A stretch of DNA of 46,522 nucleotides, taken from positions 1 through 46,522 of the forward strand of contig WAKH01000077.1 in NCBI GenBank assembly GCA_015523485.1. The letters run 5' to 3'. The DNA is from Thermodiscus sp. Lineage in GTDB: Archaea > Thermoproteota > Thermoprotei_A > Sulfolobales > Acidilobaceae. The notes beneath the pieces were generated by a model, which worked only from the letters and a program-made list of their open reading frames with translations, searched no databases and was not told the DNA's origin. A program made the position numbers and the translations under genes. Shown here piece by piece: positions 35,482 through 45,705 of this stretch (position 1 is its first letter; each line of letters begins with the position of its first letter).

Positions 35482-35970
35482 ATGGACCTGAAATTGGAAG
35501 TCATAGACATACCTATAGCCGACGGCACCAATGTCATTATAGGTAAGAGCCACTTCATAAAAACCGTAGAGGACCTGTATGAGGCTCTAGTTACATCCTG
35601 TCCCTCTATACGATTTGGTATAGCATTCTGTGAAGCAAGCGGTAAACGGCTAATCCGGAGAGACGGAAATGATGAAGAATTAACAGAGCTAGCCGTCAAC
35701 GCGTGCAAGAAAATCGCAGCAGGACATGTATTCGTAATCTACCTCAGAGGGGGATGGCCCATTAACGTCCTAAACGCCATCAAAAACGTGCAAGAGGTCG
35801 TCTCAATAGAGGCGGCAACCGCTAATCCTCTCAAGGTTATAGTAGCCGATCTTGGCGAGCAGAGAGCGTTACTCGGCGTGGCAGACGGATTTACGCCTTT
35901 AGGCGTCGAAGAAAAAGACGATATTGAAGAGAGGAAAGAATTCCTGCGAAAGATTGGGTATAAGCGCTAA
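35482..35970 (+). CDS. Adenosine-specific kinase (DUF355 family)
   Basis: [66 protein letters not shown]. Confidence 0.88.
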   Translation: MDLKLEVIDIPIADGTNVIIGKSHFIKTVEDLYEALVTSCPSIRFGIAFCEASGKRLIRRDGNDEELTELAVNACKKIAAGHVFVIYLRGGWPINVLNAIKNVQEVVSIEAATANPLKVIVADLGEQRALLGVADGFTPLGVEEKDDIEERKEFLRKIGYKR

Positions 35971-37169
35971 CCCTGTGTTAGTCTCTTAGCCGCATCAACT
36001 ATTCTCTTTGCTCCTTTTTCGATGTCTTGCATTGATGTAGCAAAGCTTAGTCTCACGAAGTCCTTGCCTAGTTCTCCTGGGAAGCTGGTTCCCGGTAGTA
36101 CTAGCACTCCATAGTCATAGAGGAGTTTATCGACGAGTTTGTGAACATCTAATCCAGTAGCGTCGAGCAACTTCTTTACTCTTGGGAACATGTAGAATGC
36201 CCCCTTGGGTAGGTATGCTTCAATTCCTGGTGCTTCGGAGAGTATCTCATATAGTCTCTTAGCTCGTCTCTCGAATTCCTTGACCATTTCATCGACGGGG
36301 CCCCAATCTCCCTTGAGGGCCTCGACACCAGCCTTCTGCACAAAGCTGGGGGCACAGCTGTATACTGATACGGCGAGATCAATTAGTCTCGGTATCACTT
36401 CTTTCCTAGCCACCAGGTAGCCTAGTCTCCATCCAGTCATGCTGAACGTTTTGGAGAACCCGTTCACGTATACGACATAGTCTCGCCAGTCATCGTAGCT
36501 TAGGAAGCTCTTGAACTTAGTTCCATGAAATACAAAATTATCATATATTTCATCTACAAATACGACGAGATTATGTTTCCTTGCCAAGTCCATTATCGCA
36601 TCCATTTCTTCGGGCGAGAGCACGGTTCCTGTCGGGTTATGAGGGTTGTTTATTACTATTCCTCTGGTTTTCTCTGTTATCGCCTGTTCGAATTTCTCTA
36701 TGTCAATCGAGAACCCCTCATGCTCTTCGAAGGACATTGGCACGAATACTGGTTTAGCACCAACGAATTTCGCAACTTGACTATAGGCATAGTAGCTTGG
36801 GTCAGGTATTAGCAATTCGTCGCCGGGCCTCAGAAACGCTGCTACTGCTATGAATACAGCAGTCTTGGCCCCCGTCGTTACTATGATCTCATCGGGCGAC
36901 ACCTTGCCATAACGCGATAAGTACTCCGATATCGCTTCCCTCAGCTCCACGATTCCAGCTGTCTCGGTATAGCCTGTGAAGCCCTCGTCAAGAGCTTTCT
37001 TAGCAGCTTCTCTTATATGGCTGGGGGTCGGGAAGTCGGGCTGTCCTATGCCGAAGCTGACTACATCCTTTCCTTCTCTTATCAATTTTTTGACGATAGC
37101 TAGATAAGTGAATCCGGTTTCTCCAATGATCTCGTGCATGACAGGATTCAATACTTGGGTTGGCTTCAC
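35967..37169 (-). CDS. aspC: Class I aspartate aminotransferase
   Basis: [57 protein letters not shown] (PLP lysine). Confidence 0.95.
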   Translation of the reverse strand: MKPTQVLNPVMHEIIGETGFTYLAIVKKLIREGKDVVSFGIGQPDFPTPSHIREAAKKALDEGFTGYTETAGIVELREAISEYLSRYGKVSPDEIIVTTGAKTAVFIAVAAFLRPGDELLIPDPSYYAYSQVAKFVGAKPVFVPMSFEEHEGFSIDIEKFEQAITEKTRGIVINNPHNPTGTVLSPEEMDAIMDLARKHNLVVFVDEIYDNFVFHGTKFKSFLSYDDWRDYVVYVNGFSKTFSMTGWRLGYLVARKEVIPRLIDLAVSVYSCAPSFVQKAGVEALKGDWGPVDEMVKEFERRAKRLYEILSEAPGIEAYLPKGAFYMFPRVKKLLDATGLDVHKLVDKLLYDYGVLVLPGTSFPGELGKDFVRLSFATSMQDIEKGAKRIVDAAKRLTQG

Positions 37170-37261
37170 TTGTTATCCCCCACTTTTCAATGGCATTTAG
37201 TCCTTGGGTAAGTACTAGGTTAATAACAACGGATGTTGAACAAATATTGACGGTGGAATAG

Positions 37262-37813
37262 GTGCCTAGAGGAATACAGGAGGTAAAGGTAACGGTTCGA
37301 TGGTTCGAGTATGAAAAGAAGAACTATGGTAAGGTAGAGCTCGGTGTGCTAAGGCCCGTAAAGGTCTACGAGTCAGTTGAGGTGGGTAGCCCTATAGAGG
37401 TGCTTCTCTCGATAATAGAGAAATCGACAAAATCACGTGAAGGAGATTACTTTGAGGTAAAGGTCGAGGCTCCAGGAATCATCGAAGTGATGGGGGAGAG
37501 TCCAAGGTACAGGGGGCAGCGGGCCCTGTTCCCACGCCCAGCAAAGTTAAACCGGGTTGGGATATTGACAAGCGACAAGATCGCCTCGCTGACTAATAAG
37601 ACGGGCGGTGACTACGTGACCTTTAAACTAGACGATCTAACCTGGTATGTTGAAAAGGACGAGGTCTATGTATATGAGGGGACAATGAACGCGGAAGACA
37701 ATGTAGTCGCTGTATACCTTGATACGAGTGAGGGACCCAGGATAATCATCCCGTTTGGCCGAGATAAGATTCTTCGAGACGCTTTATCTCGTCAGCAATC
37801 ATCTGGCGAATAA
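37262..37813 (+). CDS. Hypothetical protein
   Basis: 183-aa ORF with GTG start; convergent overlap with 37746..38069. Confidence 0.6.
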   Translation: MPRGIQEVKVTVRWFEYEKKNYGKVELGVLRPVKVYESVEVGSPIEVLLSIIEKSTKSREGDYFEVKVEAPGIIEVMGESPRYRGQRALFPRPAKLNRVGILTSDKIASLTNKTGGDYVTFKLDDLTWYVEKDEVYVYEGTMNAEDNVVAVYLDTSEGPRIIIPFGRDKILRDALSRQQSSGE

Positions 37814-38069
37814 GGCTGCCATGAACCCTAACAAGGTGAAGGTAGTAGCCTCTTTTTGTGAAGGGTCCCTTCCTACATATCACGCAGTAACTCAATTCTT
37901 CTGAAGATCTGAGTTGTATACCAATATTCCTTGCCGCCGTTACAGCTAGTTTGTGAGCGTAAGGGATGCTTAACGTGTCTGGTTCGCATAGTCTACTAGC
38001 TATCTTAGCCGCTTCCTCTACTAACTTGGCTGGAACAGAGTTTGCCTTCATCCGTTGGCCATCTCCCAT
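37746..38069 (-). CDS. C2H2-type zinc-finger small protein
   Basis: YCVICRKGPFTKRGYYLHLVRVHG finger after a helical KLVEEAAKIASRL... segment. Confidence 0.65.
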   Translation of the reverse strand: MGDGQRMKANSVPAKLVEEAAKIASRLCEPDTLSIPYAHKLAVTAARNIGIQLRSSEELSYCVICRKGPFTKRGYYLHLVRVHGSLIRQMIADEIKRLEESYLGQTG

Positions 38070-38073
38070 ACAT

Positions 38074-38874
38074 TTACGGCTTTATGGGTTTGAGACCTTT
38101 ACCGTCACCATTCATTAGTCTAGGACGGATCTCGGTATATTTTGCAATAAGTGAGTACTCTAGCTTTGGCAACAATACTCTTTCTACCTGGAACATTCCA
38201 GCCATATCCTTCATGTAAACTTCTATCACAAGTGGCCTATCTTTTCCCTTCTTCAGCTCTACTTTGGCTATGCTGAGCGCTGAGAGTGCATGGATATCCT
38301 CTTTCCCCTTCGAGTATGGTAATCGGGCTCTACCCTCAGCCATATCGGTTGCGTCAGCTACCTTTACGATGGAAGCTTCTATTGTGAGAGCCTTGACATT
38401 CATAGCCGTTGAAAATATGGCACCTAGCACCTCGCTCTTTATCCTGTAGGCAAGGGCTCGTTCTTCATGACCTATTATTTCTGGTAGTATTCTGTCTAGT
38501 ATGTTGCCAGCGAGAAGTGCTCCTATTAGCTCATGGTTGTCCCTGTGAACAGAGTTTCCTATATCGTGTAGATATGCTCCTAGAAGGATTATCAGCTTCG
38601 AGTATTCCTCGCTTGGGACGACTCGTTGCTCGATGCTTGAAGGTCTTATACCTGCACTCTTCAATATTTCGTAGATCTCAATGGCAGATCCTGATACGAT
38701 TGATGCATGAACTGGGCCGTGATCATTGTATAGTAGCCTGCTTACTGCGTTGATGTTCGCCATTCTTAATAGCTCCTGTATCTCGTCGTCGGAGGTTAGT
38801 ATTCTCCATGCTCTTGATAGTAGTTCGCTTGACTCGATGTGTCGTTTTACTAGGCTTGGTGATACGATGGCCAA
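38074..38874 (-). CDS. HD-domain metal-dependent phosphohydrolase
   Basis: YNDHGPVHASIV, LLGAYLHDIGNSVHRDNHELIGALL, VKVADATDMAEGRAR. Confidence 0.85.
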   Translation of the reverse strand: MAIVSPSLVKRHIESSELLSRAWRILTSDDEIQELLRMANINAVSRLLYNDHGPVHASIVSGSAIEIYEILKSAGIRPSSIEQRVVPSEEYSKLIILLGAYLHDIGNSVHRDNHELIGALLAGNILDRILPEIIGHEERALAYRIKSEVLGAIFSTAMNVKALTIEASIVKVADATDMAEGRARLPYSKGKEDIHALSALSIAKVELKKGKDRPLVIEVYMKDMAGMFQVERVLLPKLEYSLIAKYTEIRPRLMNGDGKGLKPIKP

Positions 38875-38875
38875 T

Positions 38876-39196
38876 CTACTGTTTCACCTCTTCTTCGATC
38901 CAGTTTAGATAGTCTATATTGCCTGCAACTATTGGTAGTGCTATTATCTCTGGTACTGTGTAGGGGTGAACCTTCTTGACTTCCTCTATAAGCTTGTCTA
39001 ATATTTGTCTTTTCGTTTTTATAATTAAGAGTTCTTCATTGTCTCTTTCGATATTACCCTTCCACCAATAAAAACTTCTTATTTCCTTGATTATATTTAC
39101 GCATGCGCCAAGTCTTCTCTCTACTATGAAGTTTGCTATCTCCTCGCCTTTCCCGGCAGGTGTAGTAATCAGCACAACAACATGTTCGCCGGTCAT
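38876..39196 (-). CDS. cutA: CutA1-like divalent-cation tolerance protein
   Basis: VLITTPAGKGEEIANFIVERRLGACVNIIKEIRSFYWWKGNIERDNEELLIIKT...HPYTVPEIIALPI. Confidence 0.95.
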   Translation of the reverse strand: MTGEHVVVLITTPAGKGEEIANFIVERRLGACVNIIKEIRSFYWWKGNIERDNEELLIIKTKRQILDKLIEEVKKVHPYTVPEIIALPIVAGNIDYLNWIEEEVKQ

Positions 39197-39203
39197 AGCT
39201 CTG

Positions 39204-40493
39204 TCACCCTATTTTGAAGGGTCTCACCCCGGCGTACTGGGATGAACCTTGAAGTATTGATTCTATCTCGAGGAGCCTATTATACTTAGCAGTCCTCTCG
39301 CCTCTGGCCGGTGCGCCGGTTTTTATCAATCCTGTCGTCATTGCCACAGCGAGATCTGCAATGAATGGATCTTCTGTATCACCACTTCGATGACTGATAA
39401 TTGCTCTCATGCCATGTGAGACGGCGTATCTTATGAATTCTATTGTTTCAGTTAGTGTGCCGATCTGGTTTATCTTTACTAGGACCGCGTTGGTGGCTTT
39501 GATTTCGAGTCCTTTCTCAAGGTATCGTGTATTTGTAGTATAGAGATCGTCACCGACAATCAGTACTTTTTTGCCGATTTTTCTAGTGAGTTCTGCGTAG
39601 TCGTTGAAAGCGTCTTCATGGAATGGGTCTTCTATATACCTAATAGGATATTCATCTACTAGTCCTGCATAGTATTCCACGAGGTCTCCAGGACTGTAGG
39701 ATTTGCCGTCTAGATGGTATACTTCCTCTTCATTAGAATAGAATTGTGATGCTGCGGCATCTATGCCTAGATAGAAGTCCGTTCCAACCGTATATCCTGC
39801 CTTCTGTATAGACTCAATTAACAGGTCTAGTGCTTGTCTTGTCTGCTTTATAGGAGGGGCGAAGCCTCCCTCATCCCCTACGTTAACAGCTGATAGCCCG
39901 TACTTTTCCTTGAGTATCTTCTTCAATATACCGTAAACTTCGACTGCCATTCTCATAGCATCGTAAAAGGTATCGGCGCCCACCGGGATTATCATGAATT
40001 CTTGAATGTTTAATTCGTTTCCAGCGTGTACACCACCATTGATAACGTTTAGTAGAGGGGTTGGTAGTAGACGGGCTCCAGGGCCACCGAGGTACTCGAA
40101 GAGTTCGAGAGAAGCGGTACCCGCTGCGCTTCTAGCCACAGCTATGCTGGTGGCGGTGGTCGTGTTTCCCCCTAGTTTTGACTTATTAGGAGTCCCGTCC
40201 AGGGCTATCAAGACACTATCTATGAAGGCTTGGTATCTCGAATCCAGCCCGACTAGTCTAGGTTTTATCATGGTTTCGACAATGGTTATGGCCCGCATTA
40301 CACCATAGCCCAGCCACTTCTTGCCTCCGTCTCTGAGTTCTATGGCCTCTCGTTCACCACGGCTAGCGCCGCTAGGAGCATAACCGTAACCGGCCCCAGA
40401 TTTTGTCTTCACGATGACTTTGAGTGTTGGCCTGCCCCTAGAGTCTAGGACTTGTAATGCATTAACTTGTTGTATCTTGAAAGCATCATCCAC
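39204..40493 (-). CDS. eno: Enolase
   Basis: QVLDSRGRPTLKV, GASRGEREAIELRDG, GVHAGNELNIQEFMIIPVGA, VGDEGGFAPP, LVKINQIGTLTETIE, SHRSGDTEDPFIADLAVA. Confidence 0.97.
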   Translation of the reverse strand: MDDAFKIQQVNALQVLDSRGRPTLKVIVKTKSGAGYGYAPSGASRGEREAIELRDGGKKWLGYGVMRAITIVETMIKPRLVGLDSRYQAFIDSVLIALDGTPNKSKLGGNTTTATSIAVARSAAGTASLELFEYLGGPGARLLPTPLLNVINGGVHAGNELNIQEFMIIPVGADTFYDAMRMAVEVYGILKKILKEKYGLSAVNVGDEGGFAPPIKQTRQALDLLIESIQKAGYTVGTDFYLGIDAAASQFYSNEEEVYHLDGKSYSPGDLVEYYAGLVDEYPIRYIEDPFHEDAFNDYAELTRKIGKKVLIVGDDLYTTNTRYLEKGLEIKATNAVLVKINQIGTLTETIEFIRYAVSHGMRAIISHRSGDTEDPFIADLAVAMTTGLIKTGAPARGERTAKYNRLLEIESILQGSSQYAGVRPFKIG

Positions 40494-40574
40494 TTTGTGA
40501 CACCTTTAGATACCATGTGTGCATCCCAAGAAATAATTAATTCGTTCTAGCTATGTGAGTAGGGGGCATAGGGA

Positions 40575-41231
40575 TTGAGGGTCCTGATTATAGGCGCTGG
40601 CAGGGTAGGCAGTACGCTGGCCGAACTCTTGAGCGAAGCCGGCCACTCAGTAACTATTATTGATAAGAATGAACAAAAAATAATGAATATACAAGCTGAT
40701 GTAGAAAGCTACATTAGAGACGCAACAGACCCGGCCATTTACGATGAACTAGACATAAGGATGTATGATGTTGTTGTAGCAGCGACAGATAAGGATGAAG
40801 TCAACCTCTTCGTCGCAGCAATAGCCAAACTCAACAATATAGAGAAAGTATATGTTAGAGTAAAGAACCCTAAGACAAGCAAGCTGTTGAGAATACTTGG
40901 CGTTGACGGTGTAATCGTAGTCCCTCAAATCGCCGCTAATATACTCTACACCCTCATTGAGGGCAGATATAGGATAGTCAATTTGATTAATACGTTAATA
41001 GGAGAGTTTAGACTCGTATCACTAACCGTAAGAGAGACGAGTCCCATAAGGGGGTTAACTCCCCGCGACTTAGAGGTGAGGGGGATGATGCCTAGAGGGG
41101 TGAAGATCCTAGCGATTTATCGGGAGGATCAATTCTACGACCCCAATGAGGCGCCCCCGCTGGAAGCAGGACAGATCGTGATAGCTCTTGTCCATGAAGA
41201 ATCGCTGAAAGAGTTTAACGAGTTGTTCTAG
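40575..41231 (+). CDS. TrkA/RCK-type NAD-binding potassium regulator
   Basis: VLIIGAGRVGSTLAELLSEAGHSVTIIDKNEQKIMNIQADVESYIRDATDP; TrkA-C like C-terminus; TTG start. Confidence 0.9.
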   Translation: MRVLIIGAGRVGSTLAELLSEAGHSVTIIDKNEQKIMNIQADVESYIRDATDPAIYDELDIRMYDVVVAATDKDEVNLFVAAIAKLNNIEKVYVRVKNPKTSKLLRILGVDGVIVVPQIAANILYTLIEGRYRIVNLINTLIGEFRLVSLTVRETSPIRGLTPRDLEVRGMMPRGVKILAIYREDQFYDPNEAPPLEAGQIVIALVHEESLKEFNELF

Positions 41232-41250
41232 GCGTAGCAGGTGATAGTGA

Positions 41251-42090
41251 ATGGATGCATCTGTCTTCCAGGAAATCTGGAGCGCCATTGCCAGCGGCAC
41301 GTATATGGTTCGAGTCCTAGAGTCGTTAATATTAATAGTTATAATATTGATTTTCTTAAACATAATTAAAAAGCTTATTTTCAAGATCGGCGGATTAAGC
41401 GGGGCAGACCAGAGGGCTATGGAGAATACCTATAAGATAATAGAACTAAGCCTAATCATAATAACACTATTCCTAGTCCTGTTCCTGCTTACACAACAAT
41501 CAATCATAGTCCAGTTCATATTAGGTATCGTATTAGTGATCTTCGCAGCGTCATGGGAGACTATAGCAAACGTCGCCAGTTACTACGCTATACTCCTCAC
41601 TCAAGCTGTAACAGTCGGCGAATACATAGCTCTTGAAGGATGCGAGGGTAAAGTCAGGAAGATAACAGTACTGTATACCATTATTGACGGTTATAACAAG
41701 GTTTGCACAATACCCAACCGGGTATTCCTTTCAAAACTAAAGTCAACGATCAAAGAACCAGTTTATGCTAAGTTTAGAGTTAGAATATGGGGGTTCGAAG
41801 ACGTAGATGTTGCAGAGGATATAACGGCTAAACTGAAGGAGAGACTCTACGATATTGCAGGTAGCGTAACAGCCATACCGGGAGAAGCAAGAATATACAT
41901 TGAAGAACTCAGCCCTGACGCTGTTACAGCGTCATTACTCATACCACACCCCGGCCATCGAATACAACCTGAAAAAGTTGGACTCATTGTGAGAGAAATA
42001 GCCACCATCCTTAAAGAGTATGGATACCCATTCAATATCAGCCTGGAGCGCCAGAATGGCGGAGTAGCGAGGTGGAAGGGACTTGCCTAG
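41251..42090 (+). CDS. MscS-family mechanosensitive channel
   Basis: TM helices, ASWETIANVASYYAILLTQAVTVGEYIALEGCEGKVRKITVLYTIIDGYNKVCTIPNRVFLSK. Confidence 0.85.
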   Translation: MDASVFQEIWSAIASGTYMVRVLESLILIVIILIFLNIIKKLIFKIGGLSGADQRAMENTYKIIELSLIIITLFLVLFLLTQQSIIVQFILGIVLVIFAASWETIANVASYYAILLTQAVTVGEYIALEGCEGKVRKITVLYTIIDGYNKVCTIPNRVFLSKLKSTIKEPVYAKFRVRIWGFEDVDVAEDITAKLKERLYDIAGSVTAIPGEARIYIEELSPDAVTASLLIPHPGHRIQPEKVGLIVREIATILKEYGYPFNISLERQNGGVARWKGLA

Positions 42091-42376
42091 GAGGAAAAAG
42101 AAGGATCCATTCATATGCCCGAGCTGTGGAACAAGAGTCAATGAGCCCGTCAAGACCTGGACAATAGTTTCACCGATACCCGACAAGTATGGGAGAATAA
42201 CCGTCACTATAATGGGGAGTTTCCAGTGCCCTAACTGCGGTGCAAAGTGGAAGGATTCAATCAAGAAGATAAAGACGGGTGGCGATGAAGAGGCTATGAG
42301 AGAGGGAGAGGAGAAGAAGGAGGAAGGAACTATCATAGAGATAGACCTATCTGATCTCGACGAGATAGAATTGTAG
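42083..42376 (+). CDS. Small zinc-ribbon protein with acidic C-terminal tail
   Basis: ICPSCG...QCPNCGAKW; acidic EGEEKKEEGTIIEIDLSDLDEIEL tail; overlaps MscS stop. Confidence 0.75.
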   Translation: MPRRKKKDPFICPSCGTRVNEPVKTWTIVSPIPDKYGRITVTIMGSFQCPNCGAKWKDSIKKIKTGGDEEAMREGEEKKEEGTIIEIDLSDLDEIEL

Positions 42377-42398
42377 ACACATAAAAATCTAATATTAT

Positions 42399-43907
42399 TT
42401 ACTCCCATTCAATTGTAGCCGGAGGCTTACTAGTTATATCGTAGACAACCCTTACAACTTCCGGTATTTCCGACGTTATTCTCCTCATAATGGATTCGAG
42501 AAGCGACCAATCTGGTTTAAAGACCTCCGCTGTCATGGCGTCATCGCTCTTAACCATTCTAACGGCCACTACGAGACCATACGCCCTCTTGTCTCCTTTA
42601 ACCCCTGTAGCCTTTGACTTAGTCACAACAGCGAAATACTGCCAGAGATCCCTGGAGTATCCATATCTCTCGACCTCCTCGGAGACTATAGCGTTAGCCC
42701 TCCTAGCAATTTCCACTAGCCTGCGTGTTATGGCGCCCTCGACCCTGACTGCTAGAGCTGGCCCTGGAATTGGCTGCTTATAGAGGAGTTCATCGGGTAA
42801 TCCTAGTAATCGACCTATGGCCCTTACTTCGTCCTTGTAGAACATGCGTAGAGGCTCAACAAGTTTCAGTCCAAATCTTTCAGGCAAACCTCCTACATTA
42901 TGGTGACTCTTGATCACATCGGCTCCACGCCTTCCTCCAGATTCGATTACATCTGGGTAGATTGTACCCTGAATTAGGTATTCGGCTCCAGTGCTTCTAG
43001 CAATCTCCTCGAATACCTCCGCGTATACGCGTCCGAAGACCTTCCTCTTTTCTTCTGGATCCGAGATTCCCTCGAGAGCCGTTAGAAATTCCTCACTATA
43101 GTCTACAACCTTTAGTCTTATTCCGAGTCTTGTCAAGGCCTCTCTTACTCTCTCAACTTCGCCTTCCGGGTGAAGTCCATGGTCGATCAAGACTGGAATG
43201 AGGTTGTCATCAATAGCCTTGTATGCAATCACTGATGCGACAGTAGAATCTACGCCTCCGCTGACTGCGGCAATGGCGAGCGAGTCTCCTACCATCCGTT
43301 TCACGTATTCAATCAGCTCGTCGATTAGCTTGCTTGGCCTCCACTCCCTCTTCAATCCCGCCTCTTTAATCCAATTATCTAGCAATTCCCTCCCTAGAGT
43401 AGTGTGTTTAACCTCGGGATGCCATTGAACACTGTAAACATTTCCTATCCACATCGCTGCAACTGGGCTACCTTCACTTGTAGCTGAGACTTCGACTCCA
43501 GGAGGAGGCTCTAGTACTGCATCGTTATGGCTCATCCATACCTTTATCCTAGATGGGAAGCCAGCGAATATCTTCTCACTCTTAATTATATCGACATATG
43601 TGGGGCCGAACTCTGGTTTAGGAGAGGGACCCACCTTTCCACTAAGAACCTTGGCTAACAACTGGTGACCGTAACAAATTCCAAGAATCGGCCTGTTCTC
43701 TTCGATCAACTTCTGGGCCACTTGGTCGTGGTTAGCCTCCCATACGCTCGAAGGACCACCGCTTAGGACAAATGCAGAGTAACCCTCTATACTCCCAATA
43801 ATCTCCTCTGGATATACAAGTTCTGAATAGACTCCAAGTTCTCTCAGTCTCCTCGCTATAAGATGAGCATACTGCCCTCCAAGGTCTATTACTGCAACCT
43901 TATCCAA
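42399..43907 (-). CDS. guaA: GMP synthase (glutamine-hydrolysing)
   Basis: LSGGPSSVWE, ILGICYGHQLLAK, VQWHPEVKHT GATase and AAVSGGVDSTVASVIAYKA PP-loop, IPGPALAVRVEG. Confidence 0.96.
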   Translation of the reverse strand: MDKVAVIDLGGQYAHLIARRLRELGVYSELVYPEEIIGSIEGYSAFVLSGGPSSVWEANHDQVAQKLIEENRPILGICYGHQLLAKVLSGKVGPSPKPEFGPTYVDIIKSEKIFAGFPSRIKVWMSHNDAVLEPPPGVEVSATSEGSPVAAMWIGNVYSVQWHPEVKHTTLGRELLDNWIKEAGLKREWRPSKLIDELIEYVKRMVGDSLAIAAVSGGVDSTVASVIAYKAIDDNLIPVLIDHGLHPEGEVERVREALTRLGIRLKVVDYSEEFLTALEGISDPEEKRKVFGRVYAEVFEEIARSTGAEYLIQGTIYPDVIESGGRRGADVIKSHHNVGGLPERFGLKLVEPLRMFYKDEVRAIGRLLGLPDELLYKQPIPGPALAVRVEGAITRRLVEIARRANAIVSEEVERYGYSRDLWQYFAVVTKSKATGVKGDKRAYGLVVAVRMVKSDDAMTAEVFKPDWSLLESIMRRITSEIPEVVRVVYDITSKPPATIEWE

Positions 43908-43999
43908 TACCCTACCTCCCAGTTATAGGCAACGAGTTTGTCCAAGGGTAAAATCGTTCTATTCAGCAGTTGGGGATTCACTACGTTGTATAAACTATA

Positions 44000-44089
44000 G
44001 AGTAGAAGGCGCGCAAACCCGCCTTCATCGCCCATACCGCGGTTACCGCGGCCTCAGACGGGCACGGGTCCGCTTATACTATTCTACTC
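44000..44089. other. Structured intergenic element (multibranched inverted repeat), possible ncRNA; strand undetermined
   Basis: Closing stem GAGTAGAA/TTCTACTC (44000-44007/44082-44089), internal AAGGCG/CGCCTT hairpin, GCCC/GGGC stem, CCGCGG-TTA-CCGCGG hairpin. Confidence 0.4.
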
Positions 44090-44154
44090 CTAGAATCGTT
44101 ATATGCATATTCTTTTACTCTTCACCTGCATCTAGGTAAATCGGTGAATATGGC

Positions 44155-45633
44155 ATGATCTACACAGTTCCACCTAGCGTGTTGAAGCTCGATGGTGATC
44201 CTCTCGAAGTAGATAAGCCGAAGGTTGTCATAATACCCGTTAAGCAGAGAGCAGACAAACCCGTAATTGAGGGCATTGTAAAGAAGCTTGATGAAGTGTC
44301 GGGGGGTCTTGTAAGTAAATCTGCTGAAACCGGGCTGTTCAAGGCCAAACGGGGAGAGCTGTACACATTTCCGCTAAATGGTAAGATTTTCTTGCTAGCT
44401 GGTGTGGGTAAGGGAGAGAATGCAGATGATTACAGAAGAGGATTGGCTAAAGCGGCGAAACAGGTAGTTGATAAGCATGAGGAGGTCGCTGTAGAACTAA
44501 GTGGACTCAACGCCGAGTTCTCAAATGAAGCTATGATCGGATTCCTGCTTGGAGCATATATGTTAGATCATTTCAAGAGTGAGAAAAAAGCTAAGCTTAG
44601 AGTAGTCTATCATCATGGAGAGGTAAACTTAGACTATGTCAAACCGATAGTGGAGGGCGTATATCTAGCTAGAGATATAGCAAATGCACCGCCAAATGAT
44701 TTGTATCCTGAGCGTCTTGCCGAGAAGATAAAGGATCTATTCTCTAGCTTGCCAAACGTTGACGTGGAAGTATTCAATTATGATAGGCTAGTCAAGGAGG
44801 GATTCGGAGGAATAGTCAACGTTGGAAGAGGCAGCAAATACAAACCTGTACTCGTAAAGATCCATTACAAGGGAGGAGGGAAGAAAATAGCCCTTGTCGG
44901 TAAAACACTAGTCTTCGATGCGGGAGGTATACAGGTTAAACCTTCGCATTCGATGACCGATATGTACGCGGATAAGGCGGGAGGAGCGGCAGTTGCCGGT
45001 ATACTATGGGCTGCCGCTAAACTAGGATTACAAATAGACCTATACGGGCTACTTGGGGTCGCAATAAACACGCTAGACGGGGAATCGTACCTGCCAAGCT
45101 ACGTCATCAAAATGTGGGATGGCACAAAAGTAGACATAGGACACACGGACGCTGAAGGCAGACTAGTAATCGCAGATGCAATAGCCTACGCAGCCAAAGA
45201 AATAGGCGCCGATGTTATAATCGATCTCGCAACTCTCACCGGTGCAGCAGTGGTAGCATTGGGACCCCTAATCGCAGCACTATTCACGAGAGACAAGCAG
45301 CTAGAAAACACGTTTAGAGACGCTTCAGAAGAGACAGGAGAACTAATATGGCCGCTTCCAATGGCAGACGTATACAAGCCGCTACTAACGAAAAACGCGA
45401 GACTTGGCGACATAAGCAATGTAGGTGGAAGATGGGGAGGAGCAATATACGGAGCACTATTTCTGGAAAAGTTCAGCCATGGAAAGAAGTTCGTACACGT
45501 TGATATAGCTGGGCCTGGAATAGGTGGAGGAGAGGCTTCATCAATAGCGCCAGAATATTGGCCTGGAAGACATGCTCCAGGATACGGAGTCCGACTGGTG
45601 ATTTCCGTCTTACAAAAGCTCGCAACCTCCTAA
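44155..45633 (+). CDS. pepA: Leucyl aminopeptidase (M17 family)
   Basis: LVGKTLVFDAGGIQVKPSHSMTDMYADKAGGAAVAG, GHTDAEGRLVIADAIAYA, DLATLTGAAVVALG. Confidence 0.95.
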   Translation: MIYTVPPSVLKLDGDPLEVDKPKVVIIPVKQRADKPVIEGIVKKLDEVSGGLVSKSAETGLFKAKRGELYTFPLNGKIFLLAGVGKGENADDYRRGLAKAAKQVVDKHEEVAVELSGLNAEFSNEAMIGFLLGAYMLDHFKSEKKAKLRVVYHHGEVNLDYVKPIVEGVYLARDIANAPPNDLYPERLAEKIKDLFSSLPNVDVEVFNYDRLVKEGFGGIVNVGRGSKYKPVLVKIHYKGGGKKIALVGKTLVFDAGGIQVKPSHSMTDMYADKAGGAAVAGILWAAAKLGLQIDLYGLLGVAINTLDGESYLPSYVIKMWDGTKVDIGHTDAEGRLVIADAIAYAAKEIGADVIIDLATLTGAAVVALGPLIAALFTRDKQLENTFRDASEETGELIWPLPMADVYKPLLTKNARLGDISNVGGRWGGAIYGALFLEKFSHGKKFVHVDIAGPGIGGGEASSIAPEYWPGRHAPGYGVRLVISVLQKLATS

Positions 45634-45705
45634 CACTCTACGGGTTGTGGGACATCATACACATAACCTTGCCCAATAACTATCTTGATATGAAGGGGAA
45701 GGATA

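Noticed and set aside
37290-37310. GGTTCGAGTAT and, near 41310, GGTTCGAGTCC resembling tRNA B-boxes
   Set aside because: Both lie inside confident or plausible coding frames with no matching acceptor or anticodon arms.
44000-44089. Box C/D sRNA on the minus strand (CTGA and GATGA present)
   Set aside because: The motifs are in the wrong order and spacing, and the terminal C and D boxes are missing.
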